Shown: positions 46,779 through 54,355 of the stretch, piece by piece
Layout: each line of letters begins with the position of its first letter
How positions within the stretch are numbered: position 1 is the stretch's first letter
Source of the DNA: an uncultured Alphaproteobacteria bacterium
GTDB taxonomy: Bacteria; Pseudomonadota; Alphaproteobacteria; Rs-D84
Direction of reading: 5' to 3'
DNA length: 64,000 nucleotides
Assembly (NCBI GenBank): GCA_934276735.1
Contig: CAKQTG010000002.1
Coordinates: 248,001 to 312,000, forward strand
Notes under the pieces: generated by a model
Databases searched by the model: none
What the model was told of the DNA's origin: nothing
The model's input: the letters and a program-made list of their open reading frames with translations, nothing else
Program-made: the position numbers and the translations under genes

Positions 46779-48473
46779 TTATTTTGATAAGCGCACATCT
46801 ATTAAATCTTTTATCTCGCTATTCTTGAATAAATTGTTATATGAAAATTTTGATCCAAGTTCTTCTTGCTTTTTGCTTGCTATATTTTTGACAACCTCTT
46901 CTGCTTTTTCTATATTTTTATTAAAAAGAGCCACAACTTCTTTTTCTTGGATATTGGGAAGTTTTAAATTAGCTTCTATAGATGATAATGCATACATTAT
47001 TGCATAAATAGCATGCGAAAAGAAAGTATCTGTTGCTGCTTTATTTTTTATTTCTTTCCAAACAATGTATGCGTTATACAATTTATTTTGTATATTATTT
47101 TCTAGTTCTTTTTCAGAAAAAACAGAATCAAAATACTGGTTAAAAACAGATATTTTTGACACCTTCGCTTTTCCCGGCTCATTCAAAAACATAGCCACAT
47201 AAGCCTGTAATAAATTTTCATTAGTTATGCTATCATTATAATCTGTTAGTTCCTGTCCAACTTTTACAATTAAAGCAACTCCCTTGGTTTTAAAATACAG
47301 AGCTACTTTTTCTTGAATAAGATCATTAGATTTTAAATCAACAACATTGATTGGGTTTTGGGAATTTGTTGCTTGTGCTATTTGTTGCATAATATCAGGA
47401 TCTTTAGTTTTATACACACGCAATAACACTTTCGCCTTACTTAATTGTTCATAATTTTGTGATTCCCGATAAAATTTTGATAAAGCAGCAACGGTTTGCC
47501 CACCGTTAACTATACTCGGGCGCGTCAAAGTCAAGTTTATTTTTTCCTTATTACCTGTATGACCAGTTTTATAATCATCTGCTATAATTGTAATACCATT
47601 ATTAAAAAACCAAAACAGTTCTGGTTTTTCACTTGCTGTTTTAATAATTTCTTTATTAATTTTACTTTTAGGCAAAAGATATCTCACATTGGAATTCAAC
47701 AAAGCACCTTCATTGTTTTGTTTATAAAAATCAACTAAGTCACTTAAATATACTTCGGTTATAAACCCCGTTATAACCTGTGGTAAATCTTGTTTTAGAG
47801 TTTTGTCATCACAAATAATTTTTATTGTCGCACTATCAGGAACCTTCTCTTTTAATCCAAAATTTGTACTATCTATAAAATTTACATTTATCTCGTTGTT
47901 TATAGCTGTTTCTACAGCATCAGATTGCTTTAACACTTCCCCAATTATACCATTCGTTGAAAAGAAAACATGTACTCTGAGAGTAGGCCAATCATTTTGC
48001 TCACAAACCTCTCTAAGTTTATCAAGTTTTGATTTTAGCAACAAATTTGTAGTAGATAAATTCTCGCCCTTTTTTATTTTTTCTACGTTTTTTAGACATA
48101 ATTCTATTTCATCTTGTGTAAATGTATTTTTGGCCTTTTTAGAAACGTGTTTGGCTTGTACTACAATCACATCCATAAATTTTTCATTAGAATTTGGCAG
48201 GGACACTATACTTTCATCATCAAAATATAGCAAATCTATTTTGTTATCGCCACTGCCGTCCGTTAAGAAACAAATCGAAGAATTTATATCTACTTTTTTA
48301 TATTCCATTATAGTAACTACAGCAGTAGCCAAAGAGTTAATATATTCTTTGTTTTGCAAACCTTGCCCATAATGCTTTTTAGCATATTCAGACTTTTTTA
48401 TTAGCTTAGTGTTATCTTCTATTAGTCTATTAAATTTATTTAAAGCATATTCATTTATGGAGGCATTAGACAT
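46779..48473 (-). CDS. AIPR family abortive-infection protein
   Basis: The 564-residue protein matches the AIPR (abortive infection phage resistance) family: an N-terminal nuclease-like part with a VIVVQAKH segment (about 90-97), then NVRYLLPKSKINKEI, FWFFNNGITIIADD and PSIVNGGQTVAAL, which are family hallmarks. Such proteins accompany restriction-modification systems and give phage resistance; the mechanism is not well defined. It starts ten bases after the DpnII-type nuclease gene, so it belongs to the same operon. Confidence 0.85.
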   Translation of the reverse strand: MSNASINEYALNKFNRLIEDNTKLIKKSEYAKKHYGQGLQNKEYINSLATAVVTIMEYKKVDINSSICFLTDGSGDNKIDLLYFDDESIVSLPNSNEKFMDVIVVQAKHVSKKAKNTFTQDEIELCLKNVEKIKKGENLSTTNLLLKSKLDKLREVCEQNDWPTLRVHVFFSTNGIIGEVLKQSDAVETAINNEINVNFIDSTNFGLKEKVPDSATIKIICDDKTLKQDLPQVITGFITEVYLSDLVDFYKQNNEGALLNSNVRYLLPKSKINKEIIKTASEKPELFWFFNNGITIIADDYKTGHTGNKEKINLTLTRPSIVNGGQTVAALSKFYRESQNYEQLSKAKVLLRVYKTKDPDIMQQIAQATNSQNPINVVDLKSNDLIQEKVALYFKTKGVALIVKVGQELTDYNDSITNENLLQAYVAMFLNEPGKAKVSKISVFNQYFDSVFSEKELENNIQNKLYNAYIVWKEIKNKAATDTFFSHAIYAIMYALSSIEANLKLPNIQEKEVVALFNKNIEKAEEVVKNIASKKQEELGSKFSYNNLFKNSEIKDLIDVRLSK

Positions 48474-48483
48474 TTTATTTACC

Positions 48484-49380
48484 TTACCTTAATAGCCCTT
48501 CCAACACACCTTTTTGAACCATGTCGATGTTAAGGATATAATCTGTTGTATCAAAAGTATCGCGTAACGGTCGCTGAGTTTTCTGCCAGCCTAAACCATC
48601 CGTTATCCATATAAACTGGTGCCCGTCTTTTGTCCACTGATGATAAATATCTGCATATTCGCCTGCGGTTGATTTTAATTTTGATCCGCCACCGCCATAG
48701 AAATTTGTTTCTATCAGATATAGTTTATTAGGGGTATTTATAGCAAAATCAACACGCTTGGATGATTTATTCACAATAATATTTTTACTCCATTTTCTAT
48801 AAATTTTATCTGCTGTCGCCTGCGCAATATATTCATAACCATTACGGTCACAAATATCTTTTATAAAATATTCCATCAAGTTTTCCATTGATGTGCCACT
48901 GCGGTTCTTGCGCCCATTTGAATCAAGTCCAACTTCTACACCAAGAAAATAATCTGGTATAGATTTAATTGTACGGTCAGATACTAAATCAAGGAAGCCA
49001 CTTGCTTTCATAAATAGGACACCATCCTCTGCAGACATAGGCTTTGAAAAGTCAAAGCATTTAAGTCCAAAAGTTTTTATATCTGAAACAAGTTTAATTT
49101 TCTTTTCTCTATCGGCTAACAGTGCCGGTATAACACCTATAATTTTTGGATATTCCTTTAATAAATCTTTTGCTGCTTTTTCAACATCCGCCTTACCAAT
49201 CAGAGTATTCAATAAGTTTAGTGCAATCTCTGCTTCGTGATAATTATTGATAACTTTTGACCAGTTAACAAAATAATCCCAAGATGTTATACTTTCTTTT
49301 AGGGTTGAAATCAAATAACCAAAAACGTCATCTTCGTTCTTGCAGCCCAAAAGTTCATCAAAAATTTTAGAATACTTCAT
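48484..49380 (-). CDS. Type II restriction endonuclease, DpnII/MboI family (GATC)
   Basis: The 298-residue protein resembles R.DpnII: the central VGVEVGLDSNGRKNRSG-like segment (here LGVEVGLDSNGRKNRSG), the RVDFAINTPNKLYLIETNFYGGGGSKLKSTAGEY stretch containing the PD-(D/E)xK-type acidic residues, and the WITDGLGW segment near the end. It should cut unmethylated GATC. It overlaps the second methylase gene by four bases. Order (two methylases then nuclease) equals the Streptococcus dpnM-dpnA-dpnB locus. Confidence 0.9.
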   Translation of the reverse strand: MKYSKIFDELLGCKNEDDVFGYLISTLKESITSWDYFVNWSKVINNYHEAEIALNLLNTLIGKADVEKAAKDLLKEYPKIIGVIPALLADREKKIKLVSDIKTFGLKCFDFSKPMSAEDGVLFMKASGFLDLVSDRTIKSIPDYFLGVEVGLDSNGRKNRSGTSMENLMEYFIKDICDRNGYEYIAQATADKIYRKWSKNIIVNKSSKRVDFAINTPNKLYLIETNFYGGGGSKLKSTAGEYADIYHQWTKDGHQFIWITDGLGWQKTQRPLRDTFDTTDYILNIDMVQKGVLEGLLR

Positions 49381-50162
49381 TTTATTCCTTTCTTTTCAAG
49401 GATATCATACAGCCTTTTTTCTGCCAATTCAACAAATTGCGTTTCCTGTTCTATACCGACAAACATTCTGTCATATTTTAATGCCGCAACCCCAGTTGTA
49501 CCACTGCCCATAAAAGGATCTAATATTAAATCGCCCAGATTTGTACAACATAAAATTATTCTTTCCAATAAATCCAAAGGCTTTTGTGTTGGATGCTTGC
49601 CAAAAGTTTTTTCTGATTTTGATGGCGTTGGAATAGACCAAACACTGCGCATCTGGCAATCTGGCTTTTTCAAAATATCTTTTGGGAATGAACCACATTT
49701 CATGGCATCGTAATTAAATATATGTTTCGCGTTCTTACTTTTTCTCGCCCAGATAAGTGTTTCATGGCTCGCGGTAAAGTATCTACAAGACATATTTGGA
49801 CTAGCATTTGGTTTATACCACGCAACATCATTTAATATATGAAAGCCCAACAACTGCATTGCAAAGCCACATGAGTATATACTGTGGTATGTACCACTTA
49901 TCCAAATTGTGCCATTTGGTTTTAACACTCGCCAGCATGCAGAAAGCCACTTTTTATGAAACTCAAAATCATTCATCAGTCCGTGCGACTCGTCCCACTT
50001 GCCTTTATTAACCGATACAACTTGACCATTTTGGCACGTTATCCCCCCATTTGACAACATATAAGGCGGATCCGCAAAAATCATATCAAAGGTATTTTCT
50101 GGAATCTTTTCCAGACACGTTAAGCAATCTTCACAATAAAGGCGAAAAGGTTTCTTAGTCAT
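49377..50162 (-). CDS. DNA adenine methyltransferase, DpnA-like
   Basis: The 261-residue beta-class enzyme has DPPYMLSNGGITCQNGQ near its start and LDPFMGSGTTGVAAL near its end. DpnA in Streptococcus methylates single-stranded GATC and protects incoming DNA. The KPNASPNMSCRYFTASHETLIWARK and GKHPTQKP segments fit that family. It overlaps dpnM by eight bases and the nuclease gene by four. Confidence 0.9.
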   Translation of the reverse strand: MTKKPFRLYCEDCLTCLEKIPENTFDMIFADPPYMLSNGGITCQNGQVVSVNKGKWDESHGLMNDFEFHKKWLSACWRVLKPNGTIWISGTYHSIYSCGFAMQLLGFHILNDVAWYKPNASPNMSCRYFTASHETLIWARKSKNAKHIFNYDAMKCGSFPKDILKKPDCQMRSVWSIPTPSKSEKTFGKHPTQKPLDLLERIILCCTNLGDLILDPFMGSGTTGVAALKYDRMFVGIEQETQFVELAEKRLYDILEKKGIK

Positions 50163-51087
50163 AATTAGTTATCAATAACTCACGAATAGCACTGCGCCCG
50201 TCTGCATTTGCATTTATCAAACGCTTTGCAAGTATTCTATTTATATTATAGTCTTGGTATAAATCATCAAAGAATGTGTCTTTTATATAATTTGTTGGAT
50301 CAGAATTACTTAACATTTGTAAAGCACCCGCTTTATCACACGCTTCAAAAACATTCTTAAGGCGAATTTGCTCATCATCATTAAAATCCCCAACAGCATA
50401 AGAATTAAACGAAGATGTTTTTCTAATCGGGCGATATGGTGGGTCGTAATAGATAAACGTATCTTTATTTACATACTCTTGAACAGAACTAAAATCTGTT
50501 TGGATAATAGTCGCAATCTGTAAAGCGTCTGATACATTGCGCAAATTTTCTGCGTCTAATATTCTTGGGTTGGTATACTTACCCATCGGAACATTAAACA
50601 TATTTTTCGAATTAACACGAAACAATCCATTAAAACACGTTCTGTTTAAGAATATGGTCAACGCTACACGTCTGACAAACCGCTGATTATAAATATTTGC
50701 ATCGACGGTTTTGTCCATGTTGTTATATTCATCACGCCTTGCGTAATAATATTCTTTTTTATCTTCTGTATGATTATACTCTGCACTTATTTTTGTCAGT
50801 TCAACTATCAATTTTTCAACATCATGTTTGATAACATTATACAGAATAACCAACTCAGGATTGATATCAAACAAGAAAGCCTCTTTGATTGAGAACCGAT
50901 TATAAATATCGAAGAACACAGCCCCACCACCAACAAAGGGTTCTATGTATCTTTTTATCCCACCCATTTTCAATTTTAAGGGCAGTTTTTCATCGATTTT
51001 ATCTAATAGCTGTCCCTTGCCCCCTGCCCATTTTAATACAGGTTTGCACTCAATATAATCCGCTAATTTTGCTGGCAGTGGTGACAA
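50155..51087 (-). CDS. Dam-family DNA adenine methyltransferase, DpnM-like
   Basis: The 310-residue alpha-class enzyme has motif I LKWAGGKGQLLD, EPFVGGGAVFF and the catalytic DPPY (YYDPPYRPI); it should methylate adenine in GATC. Translation appears to start at a TTG at 51087 with AAAGGAAAGG upstream, since no early ATG exists. First gene of the four-gene restriction-modification/AIPR operon. The end of the island with attR is 220 bases upstream. Confidence 0.93.
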   Translation of the reverse strand: MSPLPAKLADYIECKPVLKWAGGKGQLLDKIDEKLPLKLKMGGIKRYIEPFVGGGAVFFDIYNRFSIKEAFLFDINPELVILYNVIKHDVEKLIVELTKISAEYNHTEDKKEYYYARRDEYNNMDKTVDANIYNQRFVRRVALTIFLNRTCFNGLFRVNSKNMFNVPMGKYTNPRILDAENLRNVSDALQIATIIQTDFSSVQEYVNKDTFIYYDPPYRPIRKTSSFNSYAVGDFNDDEQIRLKNVFEACDKAGALQMLSNSDPTNYIKDTFFDDLYQDYNINRILAKRLINANADGRSAIRELLITNYD

Positions 51088-51308
51088 TTTTTCCTTTCCT
51101 TTACGATTTGATATTACAAAATCACGCCACCTAAATCCAGTAGTTATTTTTTACTTGTGGTTGTTTTTAATTGCTTTTGATTACTTTAAAAACTTTGAAC
51201 AAAAACACACAGAAACACATAGAAATAGTACACAGCCGATGTCACCACAAACAAAAAAATCCAAGTTTTCTGCGGAATTCAGCCATTTTTGAAAAAATTG
51301 TACAATTC

Positions 51309-51355
51309 ACTGTTAATCTGTATGTCACTGGTTCGAGTCCAGTTGCCCGAGCCAC
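51309..51355 (+). repeat. Attachment-type direct repeat (attR), partial tRNA-Asn
   Basis: 47 bases equal to the 3' part of tRNA-Asn with one change (C to T in the anticodon stem). It lacks the 5' half and is not a tRNA gene. It marks the right edge of the island; the remaining 51088-51308 is AT-rich and empty. Confidence 0.85.
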
Positions 51356-51359
51356 AAAT

Positions 51360-51388
51360 TCCAGGGTTCCCAATCGGGGCCCTGTTTA
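51360..51388. terminator. Terminator between attR and the Nudix gene
   Basis: CAGGG(TT)CCC, AATC, GGG(G)CCCTG followed by TTTATTTTTT; probably the original terminator of tRNA-Asn, now also ending the leftward Nudix gene. Confidence 0.65.
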
Positions 51389-51772
51389 TTTTTTCAATTC
51401 CACCAATTTTTGAGATATGATGTGGTCGGCGGGTAATTGCGGATGCGCCAGCAATTCGGTCACATGCACCCAGTGCATTTGGTCATGAACGCGCAATTCT
51501 ATTTCCCCAGAAAAACCCGTAATTTCATACGCATACAAATTGATTTCACGTCCCGTATCGGTCACAAAGTGCACAACCGTCACCAGGTCACCAATTTCGG
51601 CATTTATGCCCAATTCTTCGTTCAATTCACGGGCCAGACACGACGGGCCATCTTCGCCCGGCTCAAATTTACCCCCGGGATATTCCCACGCGCCGGCACA
51701 TGGCTGGTTTTGCGCACGCCGCATCAGTAAAACAGAGTTACCATCACGAAAAATTGCCGCCGTTACGTTCAT
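51386..51772 (-). CDS. Nudix hydrolase, MutT-like
   Basis: The 128-residue protein has the complete Nudix box GGKFEPGEDGPSCLARELNEELGI (GX5EX7REUXEEXGU) and starts MNVTAAIFRDGNSVLLMRRA. The WEYPGGK context and length fit MutT, which removes 8-oxo-dGTP, or a closely related (deoxy)nucleoside triphosphate pyrophosphohydrolase. Monocistronic, divergent from an HNH gene. Confidence 0.9.
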   Translation of the reverse strand: MNVTAAIFRDGNSVLLMRRAQNQPCAGAWEYPGGKFEPGEDGPSCLARELNEELGINAEIGDLVTVVHFVTDTGREINLYAYEITGFSGEIELRVHDQMHWVHVTELLAHPQLPADHIISQKLVELKK

Positions 51773-51829
51773 GTGTTTTATGATATAAAACCACTCATAT
51801 CAATGCAAGGAATTTGGACTATAAACCGA

Positions 51830-51859
51830 TTGACAAAATATGATTTTTTAGTCTATGCT
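51830..51859 (+). promoter_or_regulatory. Promoter of the small HNH gene
   Basis: TTGACA and TATGCT are 18 bases apart, about 50 bases before the ATG at 51911. Confidence 0.55.
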
Positions 51860-51910
51860 GGCCCCATAGTCATAAGACAAATTTCTGCATCTAAATCCCG
51901 GGGGGCACGC

Positions 51911-52249
51911 ATGGAACGCACAGAAACACATAAAATCACAATTACGTTGAAATTTGAACTGTTACTAGGCGACAAAGACATATGTTGCAGCATTTGCGGC
52001 CAACCGATAACCAAGAAACAAAAAATGTCCATTGATCATCACATTCCGCGCATGCACGGCGGGACCGACTATCGCGGAAATCTGTTTCCGGCGCACCAAA
52101 TTTGCAATTCGATAAAGGGCGACCTGATGCCCGAGGAATTTGAGGCCCGCAAAGAAGACCTGTTTGGGCACGCATTAGTTTCGTGGAAATTAAAGAAGGT
52201 TGATGTTGCAATCGTCGCACGCGCGTTGGCCAGCATGCGCAGCAAATAA
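51911..52249 (+). CDS. HNH endonuclease
   Basis: The 112-residue protein has a compact HNH module: CSICGQPI and a later C-N pair (HQICNS) as zinc ligands, and IDHHIPRMHGGTDYRGNLFPAH as the ββα-metal active site with the His, Asn and His in place. Free-standing HNH proteins of this size nick or cut DNA; the role here is not known. The start at 51911 follows a GGGG-type ribosome binding site. Confidence 0.85.
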   Translation: MERTETHKITITLKFELLLGDKDICCSICGQPITKKQKMSIDHHIPRMHGGTDYRGNLFPAHQICNSIKGDLMPEEFEARKEDLFGHALVSWKLKKVDVAIVARALASMRSK

Positions 52250-52281
52250 AAATCCATTAAACCGTGAACTTGATAGGTATA

Positions 52282-52508
52282 AAAAAGGACCACTCACAGC
52301 AGAGAGCGGTCGGGGAGTTAACAAATCATATTCACGGATGATTCTGTCGCCTTTGGGTTGTCCCTGTTTTATAGCGATCAGCCCCCCGACCCGTTCAGGT
52401 CAGGGTATCGGTATTACTTGATTCATACCGACGGCGGATATGATGCATCCATGCACCACGTGAATATGGACTTGTTAAAGTCCTGAACCAAAATCCCTTT
52501 TGTGTTCG
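52282..52508 (-). ncRNA. Structured RNA gene of about 225 nt
   Basis: On the minus strand a promoter (TTGAAA, 17 bases, TAAAAT) starts transcription near 52508 and a terminator (GACCGCTC/GAGTGGTC plus T-run) ends it near 52282. A long-range helix of about 18 pairs joins the segment around 52463-52482 (TTAACAAGTCCATATTCACG) to that around 52318-52336, with local hairpins GGACTT/AAGTCC, GGTGCAT/ATGCATC, CGGTAT/ATACCG and CCCTGACC/GGGTCGGGG between. GGACTT/AAGTCC competes with the long helix. No start codon with a ribosome binding site is present. I do not recognise it as tmRNA, RNase P, SRP RNA or 6S RNA. Confidence 0.65.
52285..52310 (-). terminator. Terminator of the 52.3-kb RNA
   Basis: An 8-bp stem GACCGCTC/GAGTGGTC with an eight-base loop, followed on the minus strand by CTTTTTTA. 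Confidence 0.75.
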
Positions 52509-52514
52509 CAGACC

Positions 52515-52543
52515 ATTTTACAAAAACCCGGCCATCATTTCAA
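52515..52543 (-). promoter_or_regulatory. Promoter of the 52.3-kb RNA
   Basis: TTGAAA (52543-52538) and TAAAAT (52520-52515) with 17-base spacing on the minus strand, immediately after the DUF378 terminator. Confidence 0.7.
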
Positions 52544-52554
52544 TATAAAATTAT

Positions 52555-52588
52555 AAAAAACGCCCCGACGGGTATCCATGAGGGGGCG
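52555..52588 (-). terminator. DUF378 gene terminator
   Basis: CGCCCC...GGGGCG stem with a large loop and a TTTTTT tail on the minus strand. Confidence 0.7.
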
Positions 52589-52616
52589 AGAATGACATGA
52601 AAACTGTTGCGCCGCA

Positions 52617-52829
52617 TCAGCGTTCGCTGGTCGCGGGCTGGTCAATAAAGATCCAAATCAACCAAATCAATGCCGCAATACCAATCAGGCTGTATACGAT
52701 ACTGCTGGCGATGGTGGCCGGTCCGAAAATCCATGCGACCAAATCAAAACCGAATATACCAATCAGTCCCCAATTCAGGGCACCAATAAATGTCAACGGT
52801 TTCAACACATAGTTTGTCAGTCCTCTCAT
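52617..52829 (-). CDS. DUF378 family small membrane protein
   Basis: The 70-residue protein has two membrane spans (about 10-30 and 37-62) with the family pattern LTFIGALNWGLIGIFGFDLVAWIFG. DUF378 (YuzA-like) proteins are widespread and of unknown function. AGGAG lies upstream of the ATG. Monocistronic between terminators. Confidence 0.9.
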   Translation of the reverse strand: MRGLTNYVLKPLTFIGALNWGLIGIFGFDLVAWIFGPATIASSIVYSLIGIAALIWLIWIFIDQPATSER

Positions 52830-52991
52830 CTGTTTTTTCTCCTTTGAACAGGTTTAATATTGTCTGTATCCAGACACGACAATTATAGCGGACTTTATCA
52901 TGCATCGCAATCCGTTTATACGACTTAGGAAAACGTTCTTAGCCACGGAATTCGCGATGTTTGGCGCGTCACGCCGGGACACATTGCCGCA

Positions 52992-53678
52992 TTACACACC
53001 AGCATCAATTATATGTTTTATTGCATAATTTGCGCATACCAGGCCAAATGCGCCCGTAATTGTTACCATTGATCCGAACGTATGGTTTGGCGCGACGTTG
53101 GGGTTGGCACCCTCGGTCGAATAGACGACGGGATAATCAGGTATGTGCGCCGCGCGTATCAGTCGGCGAATCTTGGCTGCCAATGGACACACTGTTGTTT
53201 TAGATAACCGCCCCACCCTGATTTGCGATGGGTCGGTTTTGCGCGCCGCGCCCATACTGGATATAAACGGGATATTGCGCGCCTGGCACCATGCGGCCAG
53301 TGCAATTTTGGACGGAACAGAATCAATTGCATCAATCACAAAATCGGGGCGAACATCCGGCGCGTGCGCATCATCAAAGAACATATCAAATGTATCCACA
53401 ACCGCGTCTGGGTTTATATCATGAATTCGCGCAGCGGCAACCGCAACCTTTGGCATGCCGATGGTTGACGTCAGTGCGAACAACTGGCGATTTATATTTG
53501 ATTCTTCGACCCGGTCAAAATCAACAACGATTATATGGCCAATGCCACTGCGGGCCAGGGCCTCGGTCGCGAACGACCCGACCGCGCCACACCCAACGAC
53601 CATAACGGTTGCGGCGCGCAGTTTTTCAATATTTTCATCACCCAACAGTAATCTGATTCTGTGTAATCTGTCAGCCAT
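52992..53678 (-). CDS. tcdA: tRNA threonylcarbamoyladenosine dehydratase (ThiF/E1-like)
   Basis: TcdA converts t6A37 of tRNA to its cyclic form. The 228-residue protein has the ATP-binding GCGAVGSFATEALARSG, the RQ-containing NINRQLFAL, and the family-specific SSMGAARKTDPSQIRV and SKTTVCPLA segments with the active-site Cys. It overlaps the tatD-like gene upstream by eight bases, so the pair is translationally coupled. Confidence 0.9.
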   Translation of the reverse strand: MADRLHRIRLLLGDENIEKLRAATVMVVGCGAVGSFATEALARSGIGHIIVVDFDRVEESNINRQLFALTSTIGMPKVAVAAARIHDINPDAVVDTFDMFFDDAHAPDVRPDFVIDAIDSVPSKIALAAWCQARNIPFISSMGAARKTDPSQIRVGRLSKTTVCPLAAKIRRLIRAAHIPDYPVVYSTEGANPNVAPNHTFGSMVTITGAFGLVCANYAIKHIIDAGV

Positions 53679-54351
53679 TTTTTATCATCCGTTGTGTATT
53701 ATTATAAATTGTTTCCGCCATTGTTTGCGCAGTGCAGCCAACCAAATCCGCAATTTGCGCAACCGTGCGCGGCAAAATCCCGCGTGCGACTGAAATTGAC
53801 GCCGCATCTGATTCAACCAGAATGCGGTCTGGGTCAATCGCGCGGGCCGCCACCCCAGGATTTGCCCCGAACGAAAAGTATGCATTTGCGTGCCGCATTA
53901 TGGCCGAAACAATTTCCGGCGTGCCCCGAAATCCATGCAGTACCACTGCCGGTGGCATTTTTTGCGTGGCAAATATGTGCAGAATTTTATCCCATGCGCG
54001 AACACAGTGAATATGCGCAATGCGCCCAAATTCGCGCGCTAAATCCAATTGGCGAATAAATACGGGCATTTGCGCATCTATATCGCCACGCGACGCGTCC
54101 AGCCCTATTTCACCGACCATCAGTTCGGGATTCGAGCGCAATAATTGCGCCATCTGGTCCGGTAAAGCGCACGACAATTCATCTACATACCACGGATGAA
54201 CGCCAATCGCACCCGCCCCGCCACCCACACGCGTGGCATCAACCGCGACCGACCAATCGCACGGGCGCGCAGAATTATATATAAATCCACAAACCGCGCC
54301 ATCGGGCACTGGGGTTACATAATGACAATGCGCATCAATATATTTTTGCAT
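53671..54351 (-). CDS. TatD family metal-dependent hydrolase
   Basis: The 226-residue TIM-barrel protein has DAHCHY at its start (HxH metal ligands), GEIGLDASRG with the bridging Glu, an internal AHIHC-type His, VVLHGFRG and a late ESDA. TatD enzymes are 3'-5' exonucleases or deoxyribonucleases. The start at 54351 lies five bases after the stop of the P-type ATPase gene, so it is probably the second gene of a three-gene unit with tcdA. It is shorter and more divergent than E. coli TatD (260). Confidence 0.82.
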   Translation of the reverse strand: MQKYIDAHCHYVTPVPDGAVCGFIYNSARPCDWSVAVDATRVGGGAGAIGVHPWYVDELSCALPDQMAQLLRSNPELMVGEIGLDASRGDIDAQMPVFIRQLDLAREFGRIAHIHCVRAWDKILHIFATQKMPPAVVLHGFRGTPEIVSAIMRHANAYFSFGANPGVAARAIDPDRILVESDAASISVARGILPRTVAQIADLVGCTAQTMAETIYNNTQRMIKNG

Positions 54352-54355
54352 ATGT

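Larger units (their letters stand above)
42740..51308. mobile_element. Defence island integrated at tRNA-Asn
   Basis: The 8.6-kb segment between the two 47-bp repeats is AT-rich and contains TIR proteins, an E2-like protein, membrane and small proteins, an AIPR protein and a DpnII-type restriction-modification operon. Integration at a tRNA 3' half with duplication is the usual footprint of a tyrosine recombinase, but no integrase gene is visible inside, so the element is either degraded or mobilised in trans. Confidence 0.8.

Noticed and set aside
42740..51308. Integrase gene within the island
   Set aside because: No frame with tyrosine or serine recombinase motifs was seen on either strand.
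52282..52508. Call as tmRNA, RNase P or SRP RNA
   Set aside because: None of the conserved cores (tag frame with resume codon, GGAAAGTCC-type core, SRP apical loop) could be found.
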